Of a DNA stretch of 38,657 bases, positions 7,867 to 16,470 are shown piece by piece. Source of the DNA: Candidatus Omnitrophota bacterium (GTDB lineage Bacteria > Omnitrophota > Gorgyraeia > Gygaellales > Profunditerraquicolaceae); NCBI GenBank assembly GCA_023818655.1, contig JAMWCI010000005.1, positions 1-38,657 on the forward strand, given 5' to 3'. The notes under the pieces are model-generated. The model made no database searches, was not told the DNA's origin, and saw nothing but the letters and a program-made list of their open reading frames with translations. A program made the position numbers and the translations under genes. The first letter of the stretch is position 1. Every line of letters begins with the position of its first letter.

Positions 7867-9525
7867 TTACCTCATCAAAACCCAGAATAGCCCCATCATT
7901 CCCAAAAGAGTCCAGACCAGATAGGTGGGCAAGACTCCGTTATGCAGATATTGAAAGAATCTGCCCACTGCAAAAACCAGTGTTTTGCCTTGTTCGTAAA
8001 TATCGAAAAAACCCTTTTCTGCTTTCTTATAAATGAATTTTAAAACACCGAATTCCTTTATGGTATTATAGAACTCTATCCCAGTAACCCGGCCTTTACT
8101 TAAATCTATGGGCTCTCCTCCTACGAAACTCGCATCTTGACGTATGTTTGGCCTTAAGCTCTTTAACATAAAAACTATTGCTCCTAAACCTAAAGCCAAA
8201 ACAATAAGCAGGGTGGAGTATCCCGCGTACCATATTCCGGTAAAAGTAACCCCGGTTATCGCAGGCAGAATAAACATCTTGAGCGGAATCTGCAGGGCGA
8301 ATACGCCAAAGATAACACAGATTACAGCCAGAACAATACAGGGTAGCCACATTGTCGCAGGAACTTCATCTATATGTTTCTCTGGATATCTATTTTGTTG
8401 TTGGCCGAGAAAAATGGCATGAAGCAGCTTCATAAAACTGGCCAAGGTAAGCCCTGAGCCAAACATCGCCGCTGCCAAACAGAATACCGCTGTAAGTCGC
8501 AGGAGGTAATTAGCGGTTGTTAATTGGGTTATCAACCCCTGATAAATCATCCATTTAGAAGCAAAACCATTAAAAGGAGGAACTCCGGATATAGAGAGAC
8601 TGGCAACGAGACAGGCTATATAGGTAAAAGGCATTGACTTTGCTAACCCTCCCAACCTATCCAGCTCATCTGTATGCGTACGATACTCCACATTGCCGCC
8701 TGTAAAGAATAAACAGGATTTATATACCGCGTGATTCAACATATGGAATAAACCGCCGGCTATGCCAACAGGATTTCCTGTCCCTATACCCAAAATCATA
8801 TATCCTACCTGAGAAACTGCATGGTAACCAAGAAGTCTTTTGAAATTATGCTGAATAAGCGCCATCATTACCGCGGCAATTATAGTGAATGCCCCTATAG
8901 TCATCAAAAAGATATTCATCCCTTCATTCATCACAAATAAATTTAAGGAAATCCTGGCCAAGAGATAGACCCCTAGTAATTTGTCAAGGGAAGCAGGCAA
9001 AAAAGCTACTACCGTCACAGGCGCGCTTTCCGCGCAATCCGGAACCCAGGAATGAAAAGGCATTGCCCCTGCCTTGGCAAAACTAGCTACGGCTATACAT
9101 AGGTAGGCGGCAATTGCCAAAGCGCTGTCTAGCGGAACTCTTATCTTATCCATAACCCAAGTTCCCGTTAAATAATAAAGCATACCTATCCCCAACAGCA
9201 TCAGGGCATCAGAGCCGCCTACGATGATAAACGTCTTTTTTGCCACTACCCCGCTGTCTTTATCGCCCAGACCAATAAGCAGGTATAAGGTCAAACCCAA
9301 AAATCCCCAGAGCGCAAGAAGCACGATAAGATGATTAGCAAGGACTGTGGCTATAGAGACGATACCCGTTAATAAGATATAGGTATAATATTGCGCCAAA
9401 TGTTCTTTTCTCCTCATAAAACCAAAAGAGTAGACCAAAGTCAAGACGCAAAAGATGAACATAGCCAAGGTCACGAATCCGCTTAAATGGTCTAATTTAA
9501 AGTATGAAAATAAGGCTCCACTCAT
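7867..9525 (-). CDS. NuoL/MrpA N-terminal-like antiporter subunit (second large antiporter-like subunit)
   Basis: SFAKAGAMPFHSWVPDCAESAPVTVVAFLPASLDKLLGVYLL, LLGYHAVSQVGYMILGIGTG. Confidence 0.9.
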   Translation of the reverse strand: MSGALFSYFKLDHLSGFVTLAMFIFCVLTLVYSFGFMRRKEHLAQYYTYILLTGIVSIATVLANHLIVLLALWGFLGLTLYLLIGLGDKDSGVVAKKTFIIVGGSDALMLLGIGMLYYLTGTWVMDKIRVPLDSALAIAAYLCIAVASFAKAGAMPFHSWVPDCAESAPVTVVAFLPASLDKLLGVYLLARISLNLFVMNEGMNIFLMTIGAFTIIAAVMMALIQHNFKRLLGYHAVSQVGYMILGIGTGNPVGIAGGLFHMLNHAVYKSCLFFTGGNVEYRTHTDELDRLGGLAKSMPFTYIACLVASLSISGVPPFNGFASKWMIYQGLITQLTTANYLLRLTAVFCLAAAMFGSGLTLASFMKLLHAIFLGQQQNRYPEKHIDEVPATMWLPCIVLAVICVIFGVFALQIPLKMFILPAITGVTFTGIWYAGYSTLLIVLALGLGAIVFMLKSLRPNIRQDASFVGGEPIDLSKGRVTGIEFYNTIKEFGVLKFIYKKAEKGFFDIYEQGKTLVFAVGRFFQYLHNGVLPTYLVWTLLGMMGLFWVLMR

Positions 9526-10142
9526 GATTTTATTTTTAACAGATTCTTAGCTATCTTCTTAGTATGGTAATAAACCGCTGCGGTAAAATCCAGCATGTTT
9601 AGGTACATATTGCAGGCGATGGGGATACAGGCGCCTGTAAGTAAACGTTGATTATGCCTCTGGCGGAGCTCATCCACCAGAGTGTCAATATGCTCCTCTT
9701 TTCTTAAGACGCTTTTTACTAAGTTGAAGTCTTCGTTTTCAAAGGCACAGACTATTTCCGACATAACGTCTTCAGTCTTGCGATATAGGATTTCGTATTC
9801 CTTGACTGCCTCTTCGCTAAAAAGCAATTTTTCCTCAATCTTTATCTGCACCCGTTCCAGTATATCTTTGCAATAATCCCCAATCAATTCTAAGTCGCCT
9901 ACTATATCGGCGTATATCGCAAACTCTGCCTTATCGCCTTTATCGCTAAACTCTCGCCCTAATCTTACCAAATCAGAGGTTATCTCTTTTTCTAATTCAT
10001 TCAACTTATTTTCATCCTCTAAAACCTCGGAGATTAAATCCGCATTGTGCTCAAGGAAAGTGCGGTGGGTTGTCTTCCACATCTTGAGAGCAAGCTTAGA
10101 CATCTGGCTAATTTTTTTCTTTATGTTGTTTAAATCCTGCAT
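9522..10142 (-). CDS. PhoU-like helical-bundle protein embedded in the hydrogenase operon
   Basis: Start revised to MQDLNNIKKKISQ (TAATG overlap with large-subunit stop); LIGDYCKDILERV... repeated PhoU-like helical pattern. Confidence 0.78.
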   Translation of the reverse strand: MQDLNNIKKKISQMSKLALKMWKTTHRTFLEHNADLISEVLEDENKLNELEKEITSDLVRLGREFSDKGDKAEFAIYADIVGDLELIGDYCKDILERVQIKIEEKLLFSEEAVKEYEILYRKTEDVMSEIVCAFENEDFNLVKSVLRKEEHIDTLVDELRQRHNQRLLTGACIPIACNMYLNMLDFTAAVYYHTKKIAKNLLKIKS

Positions 10143-11341
10143 TACAGAAGCATCTCCTTTATCTTGTTGGTCTTTTCCTGAGATAGCTTTATTAAATCCC
10201 ACCCGTTCATTATCTTTTTGTCGGTAGACCGGTTTATTACCGCTACCCTCTCAGTACAACAGTAACAGGGGTCTACCGCTGCCAGAGTAATAGTGGCGTC
10301 GGCTATAGTCCCTCCTACTGCCGCCACCTTATTGGAGGCAACATTCATAAAACTCGGGGCACGGATTTTATGTCTAACCGGACGGTTAGTCCCGTCGCTT
10401 TTTATGTAGTGTATGCATTCTCCGCGCGGGGCTTCTACCCTGCCAATACCTTCTCCCGGCGGAATATCTTTAACATCGGCATCTATCGGGCCATTAGGCA
10501 GCTTCTTCAGGCATTGGCGGATGATATTTACGGAATCCTGCATTTCGAAGATTCTTACCAATGTCTTGGCGTAGACATCCCCTTCTTTTTGCAAGACCAC
10601 ATTCCAGTCAATAGTCCCCAGGAGTAAAGCACCGTACGGTTCATCGCGGCGCACATCTATATTTACTCCTGAGGCGCGGGCTGTAGGACCTATTACGCAC
10701 CATTCAATTGCCTGTTCTTTGGTAAGTATCCCTGCGCCTTTTAACCGCGCCTGTATGACCGGATCATCCATTACCGCGCCGCGGAACATCTCTAATGCCG
10801 GTAAAAGTTCATCCAGTGTTTTATTTAATAAAGGTAGATCCTCCTCTTTTATATCGCGCCGCACCCCACCAACTTTAAACATGGCGTAATTGTTGCGGTT
10901 TCCGGTAATCATCTCAAACATATCCAAAATCGGCTCGCGGTACTTCCAAGCCCACATCCATACCGTGTTATAACCGATAAAATGCCCGGCTAAACCCAGC
11001 CAAAGAAGATGACTGTGTATCCTTTGCAACTCATCAATAATGGTGCGTATATAAAGGGCTCGTTCCGGGACAACCGCTCCTTCGCCACCAAGTATATCTT
11101 CTACTGCCAGAACATAAGCATACGGATGGCTGGAAGAACAGATACCGCATATACGTTCTACCACAAAGGCGATCTGGTCGTAATGTTTGCTCTCGCAGAT
11201 TTTTTCTATTCCGCGGTGATTATAACCAATGATAATATCAATATCTACAACCTTCTCCCCTTCCACATAGAGCTGGAAAAATTCCGGCTCTTCTTGTAAA
11301 GGATGGTAAGGACCAATAGGGACAATAACTTTATGGCTCAT
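10142..11341 (-). CDS. Group 4 [NiFe]-hydrogenase large (catalytic) subunit, MbhL/NuoD-like
   Basis: ERICGICSSSHPYAY and C-terminal DPCYCCTER: both CxxC nickel-ligand motifs retained. Confidence 0.92.
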   Translation of the reverse strand: MSHKVIVPIGPYHPLQEEPEFFQLYVEGEKVVDIDIIIGYNHRGIEKICESKHYDQIAFVVERICGICSSSHPYAYVLAVEDILGGEGAVVPERALYIRTIIDELQRIHSHLLWLGLAGHFIGYNTVWMWAWKYREPILDMFEMITGNRNNYAMFKVGGVRRDIKEEDLPLLNKTLDELLPALEMFRGAVMDDPVIQARLKGAGILTKEQAIEWCVIGPTARASGVNIDVRRDEPYGALLLGTIDWNVVLQKEGDVYAKTLVRIFEMQDSVNIIRQCLKKLPNGPIDADVKDIPPGEGIGRVEAPRGECIHYIKSDGTNRPVRHKIRAPSFMNVASNKVAAVGGTIADATITLAAVDPCYCCTERVAVINRSTDKKIMNGWDLIKLSQEKTNKIKEMLL

Positions 11342-11766
11342 TTGTTCTGCCTCAAAGGGTAATTATCCTGCGGCCAATCGTCTGCCAAAAGCAGCCGTTT
11401 CAGATTAGGATGGCCTTTGAAATTTATACCCAGCATCTCCCACATCTCCCTCTCAATCCATTCCGCCCCCTGAAAAATAGGCGTGATGGCGTCTATTTCA
11501 GGATGCTCTTTATCATTAATTTCCACACGCAAAGAATAAATCTCTCCTGTCTGGTCAAAACTGAAGTGGTAGAGAATTTCAAATCCGGAAGGCGTCTGGC
11601 TTCCAGAGGCGGTAGAAAACCTCAATCCTAAATCCTTAAATAAAAATCTTGCTGTCTCATAAAGATCTTCTTTGCGTACGCTAAAATAAATCCTGCGGCT
11701 GGACCTCTCCTGCCAGGAAATTATCTTGCCTGCCAGTTTCTCTCTGATGCTTTCTTTTATCTTCAT
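11338..11766 (-). CDS. NuoC/MbhK-like hydrogenase subunit
   Basis: AITPIFQGAEWIEREMWEMLGINFKGHPNLKRLLLADDWPQDNYPLR. Confidence 0.92.
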   Translation of the reverse strand: MKIKESIREKLAGKIISWQERSSRRIYFSVRKEDLYETARFLFKDLGLRFSTASGSQTPSGFEILYHFSFDQTGEIYSLRVEINDKEHPEIDAITPIFQGAEWIEREMWEMLGINFKGHPNLKRLLLADDWPQDNYPLRQNK

Positions 11767-12188
11767 TTTTTGCTCTTTAGTTTATTGACCAGTTTTACAA
11801 TGCCGTCAATCATCGCTTCGGGTTTAGGCGGGCATCCCGGAATATACAAATCCACCGGCAAGATTTTATCCAGCGGCTCTTCCACATTATAGCTATATCT
11901 AAACAGATGCCTGGATAAGGCGCATTGCCCAACGGCAACCACCACGCAGGGTTTAGGCGCCTGCTCATATATCTTTTTCATGCGGACTACCGCCTTTTTG
12001 TTCATAGCACCAGTGATAAGAAGCGCGTCTGCGTGCCTTACTGAGCCGACCAGTTGTATGCCAAAACGCTCCACATCATGCCTAGGCGTCAACAAATCCA
12101 ATATCTCAATATCGCAGTTATTGCAGGAGCCAGCGCTTACATGAAAAACCCAGATAGATTTGGTTAAGGCCGAAAGCTTAAAGTCCAT
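11763..12188 (-). CDS. NuoB/MbhJ-like small hydrogenase subunit
   Basis: SCNNCDIEILDLL, VGQCALS, PGCPPKPEAM cysteines for the proximal 4Fe-4S cluster. Confidence 0.93.
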   Translation of the reverse strand: MDFKLSALTKSIWVFHVSAGSCNNCDIEILDLLTPRHDVERFGIQLVGSVRHADALLITGAMNKKAVVRMKKIYEQAPKPCVVVAVGQCALSRHLFRYSYNVEEPLDKILPVDLYIPGCPPKPEAMIDGIVKLVNKLKSKK

Positions 12189-12191
12189 ATA

Positions 12192-13118
12192 CTATAATCC
12201 AAAATACCCCAAAATAACGGCTAATATCGCCAATAACGTCGGTATCCGCCAAAAGAATCTCAAACTTTGGTCAATGCGCAAACGAGGGCTTGTATTTTTT
12301 ATCAGAATGATAACTATCAATAAAGCGATAAATTTTCCTATAACAGATAGCATAGTTAAATTCTGACCCAAGAAAAGTATAATTAATAAAACCGGCAGGG
12401 TATAAAGTAACATGGCCTTGATTAACTTAAAAATAGCTAAAGGCAATCCTGAGTATTCAATCAAGACCCCTCCCATTATCTCCTGTTCGGCCTCTGAGAC
12501 ATCAAAGGGAACAAACCCCAGTTTTGCCTGTATGCAAAGTACGGATACCAAAAAGGCAATCAAACCTGACCAGGAAAAAATATTAGAGCCGAAGAGCGCT
12601 TGGTGATTAAGGATGGTCCCAAACTGAATAGCTCCGCCGCTCTTGATGATAATCGCGATGATAGACAGGATAAACGGCAATTCATAGGCTAAAATCAATT
12701 TCATCTCCCGAGATGCGCCCACCGAAGCCAATGGATTCCTTGATGCGGAGGCGCCTAAAATCAGGCTTATCGCAGGTATAACTAAGAGGTACAAAACCAC
12801 AACCAAGTCTCCGGAAAATCCTTGAGATGGAGATATAATATTTCTGCCCAGTATCGTCGCCACCAAGACCAAACTTGCCAGACCCAGACAAGGCGCTAAT
12901 AAAAAGGTTAACTTGGCAGAAGAAGGCAGGATAGTTTCCTTGCCCAATAATTTTAGAATATCTGCAAAATTCTGATACCAAGGAGGACCTTTACGCCATT
13001 GCAGCCGGGCGGTAACCTTCCTGTCAAACCAGCCAGCGATTAAACCAATACAGACGCTGAATAAAAAACCGGGAAAAATCAAATAATTAAATATGATGTT
13101 TAGCATGCGATTTATCAC
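12192..13118 (-). CDS. NuoH/MbhM-like membrane subunit
   Basis: RKVTARLQWRKGPPWYQNFADILKLLGKE, FVPFDVSEAEQEIMGGVLIEYSG. Confidence 0.93.
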   Translation of the reverse strand: MINRMLNIIFNYLIFPGFLFSVCIGLIAGWFDRKVTARLQWRKGPPWYQNFADILKLLGKETILPSSAKLTFLLAPCLGLASLVLVATILGRNIISPSQGFSGDLVVVLYLLVIPAISLILGASASRNPLASVGASREMKLILAYELPFILSIIAIIIKSGGAIQFGTILNHQALFGSNIFSWSGLIAFLVSVLCIQAKLGFVPFDVSEAEQEIMGGVLIEYSGLPLAIFKLIKAMLLYTLPVLLIILFLGQNLTMLSVIGKFIALLIVIILIKNTSPRLRIDQSLRFFWRIPTLLAILAVILGYFGL

Positions 13119-13165
13119 CTACTATAAATATATTTATGGCACATAGTCATTGAGTTTAATGCGAA

Positions 13166-13663
13166 CTATTTTTTCTTAAGTGGTTGCATATCCTCTCTAG
13201 ACCACTTGCGGGTATGCACCGCCAGATGCTCACCGACAAAATAAATATCGCTCTCCAAATCTTCTTCTCCTATATCTCTTACTTCTATCGCCTTCTCAGG
13301 ACAGGTGGTGACGCATTTAGGCGCCCCTGCCGTTAATCCTACGCAATAATCGCACCGAGAGTCCAAATAGGGAATAAAATCCTGAAAGATAACTCCAAAT
13401 GGACAGGCTACAGTGCAGGACTTGCAGCTGGTGCAGCGCATCTTATAACGTTTAAGATGTCCGTCTGGCTGCCTCTCCAGCGCATTGTGGTAACAGGAGT
13501 TTACGCAGGGCGCCTGTTCACAGTGCCTGCAGATAGTGGCAAAGGTCGCGTATTCGCGCAGACTTGCGATACCGTTATTCTGCGGATGATAAAAATAATC
13601 GCAAGACACCTGACAGTCGCCACATCTGTTACATATTTCTAAATCCACAAATAAACGTTTCAT
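13166..13663 (-). CDS. 4Fe-4S ferredoxin electron-transfer protein (HydN/CooF-like)
   Basis: CNRCGDCQVSC, CRHCEQAPCVNSC, CTSCKSCTVACPFGV cysteine clusters. Confidence 0.82.
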   Translation of the reverse strand: MKRLFVDLEICNRCGDCQVSCDYFYHPQNNGIASLREYATFATICRHCEQAPCVNSCYHNALERQPDGHLKRYKMRCTSCKSCTVACPFGVIFQDFIPYLDSRCDYCVGLTAGAPKCVTTCPEKAIEVRDIGEEDLESDIYFVGEHLAVHTRKWSREDMQPLKKK

Positions 13664-13672
13664 CTTATTGAA

Positions 13673-14491
13673 TTAATCCCATATATCGCGTATATCCTTC
13701 AATTGCTCAAAGGTAAATACCGGACCATCCTTGCAGGCATAGTATCGGCCAATGCGACAATGACCGCATTTACCCAAGCCGCAAGACATACTTTTTTCCA
13801 TAGAGAGATAGATATCAACCGGCTTGAAACCTAAATCCAAGAGTTTCAACGTAACAAATTTCATCATAATCGGAGGACCGCAAACAATAGACACTGCCTT
13901 TTTTAAATCTACAGGCAAATCCTTCAGGATGGTAGTAACTAAACCCACGTGGCCTTTCCAGGTAGCATCCCCTACGTCAACCGTAGTCAGAATATCCACT
14001 TTCTTCTTTTTCTGCCACTGCGGCAAGGCGTCTTTATAGACTATATCAACAGGGGTGCGTGCGCCGTAACGTAGCACCACTTTGTTGTAATTGTCTATAT
14101 CGGAAAAAAGACTAAGGAGAAGGGAACGCAAAGGTGCCAGTCCCACTCCTCCGCCGACAATCAACACATCTTTATTCTTAAATTTATCCAAGGGGTAGCC
14201 TTGTCCGAATGGACCGCGTATCCCCAAAACCATACCTTCCTTTATGGCATGTATATAGGAAGTAACCCTTCCAACCTTCATAATAGTTACGTCTATCTTG
14301 TCTTTGACCCCCGGGTCAGAAGAGGGGGTAAAAGGTGCCTCTCCCGCTCCCGGAACAGTCAACTCGATGAATTGACCAGTCTGAAAGGAAAAATCGAATT
14401 TCGGTTTAAGGACAAAAGTTTTAATCGTAGGTGTCTCTGCAATAATCTCTTCAACCCTCGCCTCAAGCGGCTGGTATATATTTCTCTTCAT
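13673..14491 (-). CDS. FAD/NAD(P)-binding oxidoreductase, sulfhydrogenase gamma-like (HydG/AsrB type)
   Basis: GQFIELTVPGAGEAPFTPSS, VGGGVGLAPLRSLL, VCGPPIMMKFV, CGLGKCGHCRIG 2Fe-2S motif. Confidence 0.87.
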   Translation of the reverse strand: MKRNIYQPLEARVEEIIAETPTIKTFVLKPKFDFSFQTGQFIELTVPGAGEAPFTPSSDPGVKDKIDVTIMKVGRVTSYIHAIKEGMVLGIRGPFGQGYPLDKFKNKDVLIVGGGVGLAPLRSLLLSLFSDIDNYNKVVLRYGARTPVDIVYKDALPQWQKKKKVDILTTVDVGDATWKGHVGLVTTILKDLPVDLKKAVSIVCGPPIMMKFVTLKLLDLGFKPVDIYLSMEKSMSCGLGKCGHCRIGRYYACKDGPVFTFEQLKDIRDIWD

Positions 14492-15554
14492 AGAGTCTTC
14501 TTAATATATAACGGATATCAATCTTTCCCGGACAGACATCAATGCACCTGCCGCATCCGCAACAGGCCTGAATACCCATATTGTCAATAAAGAAATCAAA
14601 CTTCTTCAGATACCGGTTGCGCAACCTCATATAACGCATCTTTAAAGGGTTTGCGCCTCCGGCAACAAGAGTAAAATTCTTGAACAAGCAACCATCCCAT
14701 AAACGTAAGCGTCTTGCGTTTTCTCCGACTGGCTCGTCGCTCAGCAGAAAACAATGACAGGTATCGCACATAAATACGCACCCGCCGCACTCCACGCATG
14801 TCTTCATCTGCTCCTGCCATATCTTAGAGCTGTATCCAGAGGTAACGATATCCTTAAGGGTTTCTTTCTTGGGGATTTTATGCTGCGCCAGGTGTTCCTC
14901 CAATCTCCTGACCACTAACTCCCTTTTGGATGCCCTGCCTGAAAGCTGTCCTGCGGTAGCAGGAGAAAATACCTCTTTAATACTATCCGCTATATCCTTG
15001 GCTTTCTGTGTAGCTATATCTACCAGAAAACCGTTGTTTAAAGGAGATAAATTAAAATCAAATCCTTCTTCCACAAAAGGATTGATATCAAATGCGCGGC
15101 AGAAACAGGCCTCTTTAAACGCAGTGCAGTCGCCGCTTATAATCAGTGCGCTCTGGCGACGTTCCTTATACTGCTGGTCTACTACATCTGGACCGAGAAA
15201 AACCCAATCCTGGATCTTTAAGGAGAAGATATCACAGTTCTTTATACCGTAAACAGCCAAGGGCCTCTCTTTTGCTTTCTTGTCTTCGCAAAAATACTGG
15301 CTTACTTCTTCTTTACACGGTGTAAAATATGTGCGGGCTGGCTCTATCGAACGGTATTCATTAAAAATTATTGATTCTTCATTTAACTGGGTGTATTTCT
15401 CTAAAAAATAATCCTCGGCAGGAAGGCTAAAGCCAAAATCGCATTTAACCTTGGCGGTCGTGTTTATTTTGCAGGGGACATATAGTTCATAATCCAAAGA
15501 AATCCTGTCTAAAAACTTGAAAAAATCCTCGCTCTTCAGAAAAAGTGTATCCAT
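14463..15554 (-). CDS. 4Fe-4S protein, sulfhydrogenase beta-like (HydB/AsrA type)
   Basis: GIKNCDIFSLKIQDWVFLG, CVECGGCVFMCDTCHCF, ACCGCGRCIDVCPGKIDI. Confidence 0.85.
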   Translation of the reverse strand: MDTLFLKSEDFFKFLDRISLDYELYVPCKINTTAKVKCDFGFSLPAEDYFLEKYTQLNEESIIFNEYRSIEPARTYFTPCKEEVSQYFCEDKKAKERPLAVYGIKNCDIFSLKIQDWVFLGPDVVDQQYKERRQSALIISGDCTAFKEACFCRAFDINPFVEEGFDFNLSPLNNGFLVDIATQKAKDIADSIKEVFSPATAGQLSGRASKRELVVRRLEEHLAQHKIPKKETLKDIVTSGYSSKIWQEQMKTCVECGGCVFMCDTCHCFLLSDEPVGENARRLRLWDGCLFKNFTLVAGGANPLKMRYMRLRNRYLKKFDFFIDNMGIQACCGCGRCIDVCPGKIDIRYILRRLYEEKYIPAA

Positions 15555-15581
15555 CTAAAAAAACTTATCTGTTTTTAATTT

Positions 15582-15614
15582 ATAATAGACAGGCTGTCTG
15601 TGAGGAAATCACAA
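15582..15614 (-). promoter_or_regulatory. Candidate promoter/operator of the hydrogenase operon
   Basis: Minus strand: TTGTGATTTCCTCACAGACAGCCTGTCTATTAT. Perfect palindrome AGACAG-C-CTGTCT (15587-15599) abuts a TATTAT -10-like box and overlaps dyad TTGTGA-N5-TCACAG (15598-15614). Confidence 0.35.
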
Positions 15615-15679
15615 AACACCTTTTAGTCAATTTTAGGTATAGAGAATAACACAATTCCGCAAGTTTGTCTATGAAAATT

Positions 15680-16135
15680 TTATGAATTTTTTGGCAAAAG
15701 TCTTTCCTTGACTAAATCGCTTACTAATCTTCCATCCGCTTGGCCGGCGATCTTTGCGTTGGCCTCTTTCATTACCCTGCCCATATCCTTCATATCTTTT
15801 GCAGAGGTCTGAATTATTGCTTCTTCAATTATCTTTTTAATCTCTTCAAGGGAAAGTTGCGGAGGCAGATAATCCTTAAGTATCTTCATCTCTGCCTCTT
15901 CTTTCTGGGCCATCTCAGGTCTTCCTCCTCTGGTGAACTGCTCGATAGAATCCTGTCGCGCTTTTATCTGTTTCTTTATTACCGAAATTACCTCTGTATC
16001 TTCAAGCCTACTCTTCTTTTTAGCTACGGCAGCATTCAATAATTCAGCGCGCAGAAAACTCAAAACCGAGCTCTTAAGGTTATCCCTTGCCTTCATTGCT
16101 TCTTTGTAATCAGCGAGAATTTTCTCCTCCAGCAT
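15680..16135 (-). CDS. yqeY: GatB/YqeY domain protein
   Basis: MLEEKILADYKEAMKARD...SVLSFLRAELLNA...EEAEMKILKDYLPPQLS. Confidence 0.92.
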   Translation of the reverse strand: MLEEKILADYKEAMKARDNLKSSVLSFLRAELLNAAVAKKKSRLEDTEVISVIKKQIKARQDSIEQFTRGGRPEMAQKEEAEMKILKDYLPPQLSLEEIKKIIEEAIIQTSAKDMKDMGRVMKEANAKIAGQADGRLVSDLVKERLLPKNS

Positions 16136-16137
16136 AA

Positions 16138-16467
16138 TTATGCCTCCTTCTTGACTGTCTCCGGATAAATCTTAAACACATATCTGACCGTAAAGAAAAC
16201 AACCAACGAGACCGCAAAAAAATCTATTAAAGCCGCAATAATCAAACCTATCTTTATAGCTACGCGACCCAAAGGCAGAACCGCCTCCTGCCATTTATCT
16301 CCGGGCAGGAGCAGACCGATAATCGGCATAACCAAGCCTTCCACAATGACATTGATTACCTTGGCTACTGCCTGCCCCATAACAATGCCTATAGCCACGC
16401 CTATAATACCGAATGATTTTATAAAGGTGATGAATTCGTCCCTTATTCGTTTGATTTCTTTTTCCAT
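16138..16467 (-). CDS. mscL: Large-conductance mechanosensitive channel
   Basis: DEFITFIKSFGIIGVAIGIVMGQAVAKVINVIVEGLVMPIIGLLLPG; length and topology fit. Confidence 0.85.
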   Translation of the reverse strand: MEKEIKRIRDEFITFIKSFGIIGVAIGIVMGQAVAKVINVIVEGLVMPIIGLLLPGDKWQEAVLPLGRVAIKIGLIIAALIDFFAVSLVVFFTVRYVFKIYPETVKKEA

Positions 16468-16470
16468 AAA

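Noticed and set aside
8096-8350. Minus-strand ORF of 84 aa inside the NuoL-like gene, and similar internal minus ORFs (1847..2032, 12682..12981, 14596..14820, 19620..19847, 29237..29494)
   Set aside because: Alternate-frame overlaps within strong coding sequences, with no independent evidence.
10142-11341. Interpretation of the large subunit as complex I NuoD or Mbx rather than a hydrogenase
   Set aside because: Both CxxC nickel-binding motifs (CGIC and CYCC) are present, whereas NuoD and MbxL lack the full set.
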